From Codonopsis lanceolata (lineage: Eukaryota > Streptophyta > Magnoliopsida > Asterales > Campanulaceae): a stretch of 64,000 bases of DNA. The position numbers and the translations under genes were made by a program. Below are positions 56,219 through 64,000 of the stretch, piece after piece. The notes beneath the pieces were generated by a model. The model saw nothing but the letters and a program-made list of their open reading frames with translations. It did not search any database and had not been told where the DNA came from. The stretch spans positions 23,861,980 to 23,925,979 of the forward strand of contig CM028377.1 in the NCBI GenBank assembly GCA_013146195.2. The letters run 5' to 3'. The stretch's first letter is position 1. Each line of letters opens with the position of its first letter.

Positions 56219-57540
56219 TCATCCTCTCACCAAGCGACTCAAGTGGTCGGCCACCACATTTTCGGCCCCTTTCTTATCCTTGACTTCTATGTTAAACTCA
56301 TTCAACAGAAGGATCCACCGAATGAGTCTCGGTTTTGCCTCTTTCTTAGACATCAAATACCTAAGAGCAGCATGATCGGTGTACACAATGATTTTGGTCC
56401 CAAGCAAATAGGACCTAAACTTTTCTAATGCAAAAACCACCGCTAACATCTCTTTTTCGTAGTGGAATAGTTTCTTTGTGCCTCATTCAAAGTCATAGGC
56501 ATAATAAATCACATGAGAGCACGATCCACTTTTGACCAAAAGCGCCCCCAAGCATAATCACTCGCATCACACATGATCTCAAAGGGAGAGACCAATGGGG
56601 GCTTGAATAATAGGGTAGATGTCAGCCAGGCCCTTGACTCATCAAACGCTTTCTTGCAAATATCATCAAATTTAAAATCTACCTCTTTTTGCAACAAGGT
56701 GCATAGAGGCGATGCAATTTTCGAAAAATCTTTTATGAAGCGACGGTAGAACCCGCATGACCAGGAGCAGCCGCACTTCACGCACATTTGTAGGGTAAGG
56801 AAGTGTGGAAATAACATCAATTTTTGCTTTGTCCACTTCAATACCCTTTTTGAAACCACATGTCCCAACCAATGCCTTGCTCAACCATGAAGTGACATTT
56901 TCAAAATTCAACACCAAATTTGCTTCAACACATCGGTCAAGAACTAAAGCAAGGTGAGCAAGACATTGGTCGAGCAGTCTCCATGGACGGTGAAATCATC
57001 CATGAAAACCTCCATAAAATTCTCCACAAAATCGGAGAAGATGCTCATCATACACCTTTGAAAAGTCGCGGGTGCATTGCATAAACCAAAGGGCATCCTC
57101 CGATGGCAGCGAAGGTGCCGAGGGGGCAAGTAAAAGTGGTTTTCTCTGGTCTTCGGTGCAATTGGTATTTGAAAATACAGGAATACCCATCGAAAAACAA
57201 TAATCGCCACTTAAATGAGCCTTTCAACATCGATCAATAAATGGGAGGAAAGTGATCTTTTCTAGTTACCTCATTCGGTAGGCGAAGGTCAATCTGAACC
57301 ACGCCATCGTTTGCTCCGGGTTGGCACCAACTTCGCCCTTGTGATTGATGGACGGTGATCCCACCCGGCTTGGCTACATTGAGTAGGGCTCGCTATGCGA
57401 TATGGCATATATGATCCCCATCTGATAACTTCAAAACTTCCTTCTTCACCACCTCCATCATAGGTGGGTTCAACCTCCTGCGGCTGCCTTACCGACAGCA
57501 CCCTCCTCTAGCAAAATCCGGTGAGTACATACGGAAGGAC
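56219..57540 (-). pseudogene. Element C reverse transcriptase and RNase H
   Basis: The catalytic FMDD is encoded at 56995-57006 in the 57210-56944 frame (FGLCNAPATFQRCM precedes it). RNase H is in 56868-56509 and 56449-56219 (LEKFRSYLLGTKIIVYTDHA and KGAENVVADHLSRL intact). The frame shifts near 57210, 56930 and 56480. Confidence 0.85.
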
Positions 57541-57559
57541 TTATGCCCTTGATGTAAAT

Positions 57560-58300
57560 GATAGTCCATGTCGCTTCTTTCGCTCCCGGATCACATCAAC
57601 TAATTTCTTCTCTTGCTCCTCATTCAGAACACTAGAGATCACCACAGAAGTGTCTTCCCTTCACCCAAGAAAGCATATTTCAAATTCTCGGGAAGGCTTC
57701 AATTCAAGGTGCATGCCTTCTCAAGATGGCAATGGTTTCTCAGGCACCTCCAAGCGTAAATGACCAAATCCGATGGTGAGACATACATGCCATCCTCGAA
57801 GAGCTCATCACCGCCTTCTTCATCTCATGGAAATGTCAAACTCTAACCGGTATACAGCATTCTCAATCTGGACTTCATGTCATCATCTCCTCGCCCATCA
57901 AGCACTCTTGGGCTATAGGCTCCACTACATGATGAAGTTCGCAGTGCACATCCTTGGGTGCTTCATGGCATCAAAGATATTGAACTCATCAAACTCCATA
58001 GTCATTGACCCATTAGTAACATCCAACTTAGTACGGCGATCGACATGAAGGTCTCCCTAAGAATGGGAGCCTTAGGATCGTATCCATCTCGAAGATAAAA
58101 ATCTGCGGGAAAAATGAGCTTCCCAACCGGGACTAGAACATCCTCAATCAACCCTTTAGGGTGCGCATTAGATCTGTCGGCAAGGTGAATAACCACCAGA
58201 GTATCTGTAGGGTCCCGACTTTAGGGGTCTCAAACAGCGCATAGGGCATGGCGTTGATTGAAGCCCCCAAGTCAGCATAGCCATATGCTCAAATTATCCC
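57560..58300 (-). pseudogene. Element C protease and linker
   Basis: The DLGAS site is on the minus strand near 58261-58275; downstream frames give VPVGKLIFPADFY at 58145-58090. The linker to RT follows as in element A. Broken by frame changes. Confidence 0.72.
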
Positions 58301-59510
58301 AAGCGACAGGAATCAAACATACGGGATCACTACACTTTTTCGGCATCTCTCTTTGGAAGCTAGACACATGCTCACTAATCTTTACCTTTTTCGACTAAAA
58401 CCTTACGATTCCTCTTCATGCCTGACTCTTTCAAGAACCGCGTACCTTGGGCAAACTGAGAAGATCAAAAGCGGAATGTTTACCTCAAGCCTCTTGAATG
58501 TGTCAAAAATAGCCTTATCGGCTCAGGCCTTACATCTCCCTTAAAGCATACAGGGGCTTGAGGGCTGCATACACGAAATCTTGGTGCGTACTCTTCTCCT
58601 TTTCGAGTCTTCGCCTCGAGTGTAACTCTCAACCACTAACTCGGGCTCCTCTTCGACAACCACTTCCTCTAGCTTTTTCCCCTTTGCGCAAAGTCATCGC
58701 ACGACATTAGACTTGGATTCGGTTCCGTTAGATGGTAACTTCCCAGAATCTTTGCCTCCATTCTCCCATTGCATCTGCCGGTGACCCATGTTTCTCCAAA
58801 TTGGATGCTGTTGCTGGAAGTTTCCATTCATAGTAGACATGCTGCGCTAGTGGCGGACCATGTCCTCGTGAAGCTGTCACTGGCATTCTTCTTTGGCACA
58901 TCCAGCAGTGCTCTTCTGATTATATTGATTTCCACTGGCTAGCGACCTATTTGAAACCTGGCGATTATTGAGCAGTTTTGCTGAAACCTTGTTGTCCTGT
59001 GGTGGACCATACCTAAGGTTCGGATGAACATTATTTGCGGCGTTGTAATTGAGCTGCGGTGGCCTCGACCTGTTGATTGAAACCTATTGCATTGACATCC
59101 ACACCTTATCGATCGCGAAGAGTAGGACAGAATCGGTCGGGTGGGTCACATCATTACATATACGCGAGGGATGAGGTTGTTGACCCAAAACCAATGTCTT
59201 GAACTCTTGACATCTGCCATTTCAGTCTTTCAAATCACTCGTTGTACCATCACTCGATCTGCCACGGACTTGTCTAACGTAGACCTTCTCCCATGAGTCC
59301 TTGTGCTTTTGGCTAGCTCTTACATCAAGCGCTTTCTGCATCACTGGTAGTTTTGTTCAGAATACTACCTCCTGGCGAGAATCCACCCACCTTTTGTCTT
59401 GCTGGTCAATCCCCCATAGAAATAAACAATAAGATGCTCATCATCAAAGCCATGATACGGACAACCTGCCGAGCTTATAGAACCGGTTGTGGTAATCATA
59501 TAGTGATTCC
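58300..59510 (-). pseudogene. Element C gag, N-terminus lost in the gap
   Basis: From the gap edge the minus strand reads SLYDYHNRFYKL, the point reached at about 799 in element A, then the Gln-rich tail. About 0.7 kb of gag, the primer site and the 5' LTR are missing. Confidence 0.7.
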
Positions 59511-59610
59511 NNNNNNNNNNNNNNNNNNNNNNNNNNNNNNNNNNNNNNNNNNNNNNNNNNNNNNNNNNNNNNNNNNNNNNNNNNNNNNNNNNNNNNNNNN
59601 NNNNNNNNNN
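59511..59610. other. Scaffold gap, 100 N
   Basis: Exactly 100 N. The left side is element C gag, the right side is a Sirevirus-like element, so the 5' end of C and the 3' end of the Sirevirus are missing. Confidence 0.99.
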
Positions 59611-59839
59611 ATTCCTTTGCTTTCAAAGCTTCATTGTTTTTGATAATTTGAACCTTAGGGTATTTATAAGGAGTAGCAGTATAACCAATTCCTTCTTTAC
59701 CCTTGTTAGCTTATATGTGTGCAGGGAATATTACTATTCACTGTAAAATGTTCATTTTCTTGTTCGGAGGTTGCCTGAGAGATGTCGTTAGAGAATCCTA
59801 GCCAGGATTTATACGTTGAGGGCTTCGATCCAAGAATTT

Positions 59840-61340
59840 GATCAAAGCTGCCGTTGAGTTATTCCATGAGTTAATGGTTTTTGCAACTCTTTTTCTCGGC
59901 AGGATAACTCTTTGGCATGATCAATAAGACAAGCAACCTTTTTCATTGAAAACTTGTTCTCTTCTTTTAACTTGATATTTTCCCTCGCCGACTCCATGGA
60001 GAGTTTTAATTCGGTTTCTGTCACGGATTTCTCAGCCTCCAGCCTTCTCATGACTTTTAGCTAACTTCTAACATAGGCCTTCCTAAATTCATTGAATTCC
60101 TCTAGCATGTCTCGAAAGCATCCTCGAGGATTTCTCTTTGAAGGCCCTTCGTAAGATTGTTCTATGTTAGCTTGAAAAGGAGAGTATTTAACTTCACCTG
60201 CCTGAGTCATAGGTGGGAGGTGGCTCTAGAGCAACAAGACAAATGTGTGTCCGTCAGTGAGTCATCACTATCATCCTCGCCGACCGCCAAACCGTTGGCT
60301 ACATGGTTTTCCAAGTCCCTTTAAGACCTCTATGTTTCGAAAATGATTTAGAAGGTCTCCTTTATAGGCTTCATATTTAGGCTTAGGACATTTAGAAGCA
60401 AAGTGACCAGAATTCTGCAAAGCAAACTAACCCATTATCAGAGTTTTCAGCATTTTCCTCGAAAGTCCGTTGGTTTGCTTCTTTTCTTTTTGTTAAATTT
60501 GAGAACTTTTGAAACTTCTTAACGAACATAGCAAATTGCTCGCCGAGAGAATTTCATTCTCATTTGAAGAAGAAGTAGATGGTTTACTTTCTTGAGCGTG
60601 AATTTCCCGAGAGATGTGTAAAAAAGAAGGAAGTTTAAAATGTTTGTCCTTGTCTCTTCGAGCTTGAAGTAATTTTTGCTCATGGGATCGTTAAACTCGC
60701 ATACAAACTTCGAGGTGCATGGAGTTCAAGTCTTTGACTCTTTTATTGCTGGGTTTTTACATACAAACTTCCTAAAGAAGCTAAAAATCTCATATTTACT
60801 TCTTTTAACACTATATTCTTTTCCTAAAGAGTAACAACTATTTACTACCTCACAAAATCTCGTCAGAGCTTGCCTGTAGAGTTTCCTTAGATCTTTTTTC
60901 GAATGAGTCGAACTGTTGAATATAGTTGTACTTTTTGTCTCCGTGGGTAGATCTCCTTCAAGATATTCCACCAAGGCTTCCCCCATTTCCTTGCGCTTTG
61001 CATCTCGATGATCTGTTGATATGTGCTTGTGTCGACAGAGCTGGATATAATATGAATAGCCTCGGCTGCCGAAGTTCAACGAGCCTTTCTTCGCCTCGGC
61101 CCATTCGCTCATAGATTTAGGTATCTCAGAGGACCACCGGCTACTTCAAGAAGTAGGTTGGGTTTCATTGGAATATAAGGACCTCATCGTAACACATTGC
61201 CACAACCGATTGTCAATAGAGTTCATATATCTCATAAACCTTATCTTTCCATATTACTGAAGGGCCTTCGTCCAATATTGGGACGGGCCGGTATTTGAAG
61301 TAAAGATATGTGAGCCATAGGATCTATTCTCAAGAGGTTA
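59840..61340 (-). pseudogene. Element D gag (broken)
   Basis: Minus-strand blocks: MNSIDNRLW near 61230, SMSEWAEAKKGS at 61112, GEALVEYLEGD near 60985, CEVVNSCYSLGKEYS near 60850, and a Lys/Glu-rich coiled-coil region at 60051-59842 (ELKLSMESARENIKLKEEN). The first four correspond one by one to element E gag. Frames change at least four times. Confidence 0.75.
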
Positions 61341-61384
61341 ATCTTGGAAAAATGATTTTTCAAAGAATTAGGCTCGATACCAAT

Positions 61385-61923
61385 TGTCGTCCTAAAATAG
61401 GCTCAATCTAGGCTAGAAGCGGGGGTCAATAGCCTAGTTGTGTTTTTATAAACTTTTTCGTAAACTCTTCTTAAAGATTTCTTAGAAAGGATTAAATAGA
61501 AGAGTTTAGGCGGGCGAAAACAAATAGATTTTTAGTTGTTAAGAGTCTTTGTGCCGCGAAGCGATGCATTATAGAAGATAGACACAAGCGGTTAATGAGA
61601 ATAATAAAACAGTTCAAGCAAAGACCTGGCTTGAGATTTGAGGCAGTGGTTCGCATCTTGTGAATAGTACTACATCCACTACCAAAGTGGTTAGCTTTGG
61701 ATTTTAAAAGTGCACTTTGTTTATCCACTAGGTTTATGATTTAGATCTCTAATGGATCGTGTATAAAATGAGTTTTTAACCAAGTGTATAAAGGTGAGAG
61801 AAACAATCAATGATTAATTGTTCTCTTCACGTGCGTAATTAAAGAATGCTTTAAAGACAAACTAAATGAAGTTTGAAAAGCAATTTAAGATGGCGCATGC
61901 GGCAGCTTGAAAGTTTGGTGAAG
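61385..61923 (-). repeat. Partial 5' LTR of element D
   Basis: It starts TGTCGTCC next to the primer site, where element E's LTR ends GGACTAACA; the adjoining C-run and CTAGAAG words match between the two. The other end is lost at 61923. Confidence 0.55.
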
Positions 61924-63413
61924 TGTTAGTCCTTGTCCTTTGATCTCTTGAATGCTTGAGTATTGAAGATGAAGCTTGAGAGTTAATTGCGCAAGAGAGT
62001 TGTTCTTCAGATCTTCAAGACTTGAATAAATACTAGGAAGAGATCTTTTGACCGTTGGATTGATGCAGGGTAAACTGTGTCCAACGTTTAATTGCATTGA
62101 ATGCAATTCGGCGCTTTGGAAGATGTAATCATCGAGATGCGAGAGAAGACATTCCCAAATTGAGTAATGTTTCAGCTTGCAGGCTCTGCAGCTTGGAAAG
62201 TCTTCTTAGCCAAAACCGGTAATATCTTCAGTCTTCAGAATTCAGAGACAGTCTGGACAGTTGTCATCATGAAGAGTTGACTTCTTGAAAATGAAACTTA
62301 ATGAAGATATAGAGATCAGATATTTTCGAAAATATCTGAAAAGGTGTCCACGTGTCATAATATTATGAATTGGCTTAACTTGACTGTTCGGCATTGAGCA
62401 GACTTCAAAGTCTGTTGGTTCTTCAAGGCTGCTGTAGGCTTTGCAAAACCGCGCCTAGACTAACACTAAAACAGTTCTAAAAAAATTGATTCTAAGACAG
62501 TTGCCACACTAATCGGTACGCAGACCTTTTAGCCACTGTACACTAGAATCAGAGGATGACTCAACCAAATCTAAAAAATAGGAATCAACAGGGAGCTACC
62601 TAAAAAGACATCTCGCATGGCATTAATAACATCAACTTTCACAATCTCCCAGCATCCTTGAAAGAACCAACCAGTATAACCATCCGGACCCGGAGCACTA
62701 TTAGGATTTAGAGTCTTCACAGCCTCCCAAATTTCAGACTCCAAGGGAATATAGTGAAGAGACTCGTTATCAGAAGCACTCACCCTAGAAGGGAAATCAT
62801 GGAACAAAGAGTTATCCACCACATGAGGTTTTGAAGAGAACATATCCTGAAAATAGTTCACTGCCAATTGACCCACTATGTTAGCGTCATCACTAAAAGA
62901 GCCATCATCCAAACGAAGGTGAACTCTATTATGACGAATTCGGTCCTTGATGCTAGCATGAAAATAAGCACTGTTACGGTCTCCCTCCTCCAGCCAACAT
63001 TGGCGAGCTTTCACCCTTAACAATTTTGCATCCCATCGGACTAACTGATCAAAAACAGCTTTGGCATCCGAAAGCATACTTCCTGTGATGTTATTTAATC
63101 CTTGCTGCAAATCATTCTCCAAGCTAATGATAATATCTTTTTGAGCAGCTAGCTTACGTTGCACGTGACCAATACGAAAATTACAGATGCTAACTTATTC
63201 CTTTAGCAGCAAACTTGAGTAACCAGCTAAGTCTACCGGTAGTGCTTCAGTAGAAGACTTAGTCTGTGTTCCTTGCAAGACTTCCGCTACTTCAATCTTT
63301 TCAATAGATTGCAAGTGCTTGTTTTAGGAATCAATACGAAAAGTTTTAAGTGTTTAATAAGCTATTCAACCCCCCCCCCTTCTAGCTTATTATTGTGCCA
63401 TTTAGGACTAACA
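61924..63413 (+). repeat. 5' LTR of element E
   Basis: The termini TGTTAGTCC and GGACTAACA are exact inverses. Without the LINE fragment the length is about 0.9 kb. It contains AGCAGACTT...TCTGTTGG-type palindromes. The 5' boundary is inferred from the terminal motif alone. Confidence 0.5.
62571..63180 (-). pseudogene. LINE (L1-type) ORF2 fragment
   Basis: The minus-strand frame 63164-62571 is uninterrupted (197 residues): a basic start, then CWLEEGDRNSAYFHASIKDR, LRLDDGSFSDDANI and LNPNSAPGPDGYTGWFFQGC, the region between endonuclease and RT and the first RT block of plant L1 LINEs. The FADD catalytic block and endonuclease are absent. It is an internal fragment with no poly(A) end, lying inside the LTR of element E. 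Confidence 0.85.
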
Positions 63414-63415
63414 AT

Positions 63416-63427
63416 TGGTATCAGAGC
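63416..63427 (+). other. Primer binding site, initiator tRNA-Met
   Basis: TGGTATCAGAGC two bases after the LTR end. Confidence 0.92.
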
Positions 63428-63500
63428 TTGACTCTTCGAAAACTAGTTTTTTCAAGATTAAACTCTTCAGAGACACGATCCAATGGCATAAACACACTAC

Positions 63501-64000
63501 ATGCTACCTACGTCAAATGCGAACCACGTCCCAATATTGGACGAAGGCCATTTCGATGTATGGACGGATAAGATAATGCGTTTTATGAATTCTATTGACA
63601 ACAGGTTATGGAAGTGCGTACTCGCAGGACGTCATATACCAATGAAGGCAAATCTTCTGGCAAGCATTGCTGGTAATCCTGCTGAAGTACCAAAAGAAGA
63701 ATCAGAATGGACCGAGGACGAAAGAAAGCTAGTGGAGCTGGACAGTAAAGCCATCAACATCATAACAAGCTCACTAGCCACCAGTACTTGCCAACAAGTG
63801 ATCTGATGTACTATTACCAAAGAAATGTGGGAAGCTCTTGTTGAATACTTGGAAGGAGACCAAGATACAAGAGACAACAGGAAGTACACATTCATCCAAC
63901 AATTCAACTCATTAAAAAAGGATCCCAAGGAAACCTTGAGACAAGCTTATGATCACTTCAGTGAGGTAATAAATAGCTGTTTCTCTCTTGGTAAAACTTC
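63501..64000 (+). pseudogene. Element E gag, runs off the window
   Basis: It starts at ATG 63501 with MLPTSNANHVPILDEGHFDV, then WTDKIMRFMNSIDNRLW and EESEWTEDERKLVELDSKA. A TGA at 63804-63806 interrupts it, and it continues in the same frame with ITKEMWEALVEYLEGD, TFIQQFNSLKKDPKETLRQA and DHFSEVINSCFSLGKT. This is the UBN2-type gag of Sirevirus copia elements, incomplete at the right border. Confidence 0.85.

Larger units (their letters stand above)
50484..59510 (-). mobile_element. Athila-like element C (-), 3' LTR to gag
   Basis: Same family as element A. On the minus strand: gag (from the gap at 59510), protease, RT, RNase H, integrase, GC-rich spacer, env-like ORF, 3' untranslated region, polypurine tract and 3' LTR. 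CTTTC stands at the outer LTR edge (50479-50483); its partner is in the gap. Pol aligns with element A from about 799 to 5520. Single-base frame changes are as frequent as in A but fall in different places. Confidence 0.9.
59611..61923 (-). mobile_element. Sirevirus-like copia element D (-), LTR part and gag
   Basis: On the minus strand: partial 5' LTR (61385-61923), an initiator tRNA-Met primer site with one base missing (TGGTATCGAGC, 61372-61382), gag from about 61330, and a coiled-coil-rich segment to the gap. The gag matches that of element E (61924 onward) in several blocks. Element E seems to have inserted into this LTR. Confidence 0.75.
61924..64000 (+). mobile_element. Sirevirus-like copia element E (+), 5' LTR and gag
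   Basis: Presumed 5' LTR from TGTTAGTCC (61924) to GGACTAACA (63413), primer site, and gag running off the right end. The LTR contains a LINE fragment. Element E faces away from element D. Confidence 0.7.

Noticed and set aside
59353..59643. Frames crossing the second N run
   Set aside because: Same artefact at the second gap.

Overview
This is a stretch of plant nuclear DNA, almost certainly from a dicot. The evidence is nested LTR retrotransposons of plant lineages (Ty3/gypsy Athila-like, Ty1/copia and Sirevirus-like), Mutator-like elements with plant accessory domains (plant mobile domain, MuDR/FAR1-type transposase), a Helitron-like terminus, MITEs, long AT runs, and one spliced host gene for a soluble epoxide hydrolase with GT-AG introns. 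No rRNA, tRNA, CRISPR or bacterial-type operon was seen. Two scaffold gaps of exactly 100 N (5558-5657 and 59511-59610) both lie against copies of high-copy retroelements.

Layout, left to right. 1-5557: Athila-like element A (+), from the end of its 5' LTR to the end of pol. 5658-10334: a second gypsy element (-), from RT back to a complete 5' LTR, inserted into the integrase of a copia element whose remainder (IN, RT, RNase H, 3' LTR) fills 10335-13183. 13184-16900: a small genic island with a Stowaway-like MITE, a promoter region, and the three-exon epoxide hydrolase (14129-16784). Its first intron carries a Mutator-like element with a perfect 9-bp target duplication. 16900-22400: minisatellite, an unassigned GC-richer island, MITEs, (TA)n and a Helitron-like element. 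22414-33538: apparently one Mutator-like element with about 200-bp terminal inverted repeats and a 9-bp target duplication. Its original cargo includes a P450 heme-region fragment. It was later invaded by a complete non-autonomous LTR element (23001-28022) and by a complete but decayed copia element (28311-33214). 33550-39898: a second, larger MULE with a MuDR-type transposase (-) and a plant mobile domain gene (+) facing each other, flanked by arrays of short palindromes. 39899-43195: a copia element inserted within about one base of that MULE's right end. 43196-50483: poorly identified DNA ending in Sirevirus-like env-like remains and a 3' LTR, cut by 50484-59510, an Athila-like element C (-) of the same family as A, with 3' LTR, env-like ORF and pol. 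59611-64000: two head-to-head Sirevirus-like elements, one (-) and one (+), the latter with a LINE fragment in its 5' LTR.

The only gene that looks functional for the host is the epoxide hydrolase, whose catalytic residues are all present. All transposon coding regions seen carry stops, frameshifts or catalytic substitutions. In elements A and C many of the lesions are single-base indels next to contig ends, so consensus error is a real alternative to decay. The biologically most interesting structures are the two adjacent Mutator-like elements, especially the transposase plus mobile-domain element with its palindrome arrays, and the Pack-MULE-like element with its nested invaders. Coordinates of decayed coding regions are approximate because the reading frame changes often.
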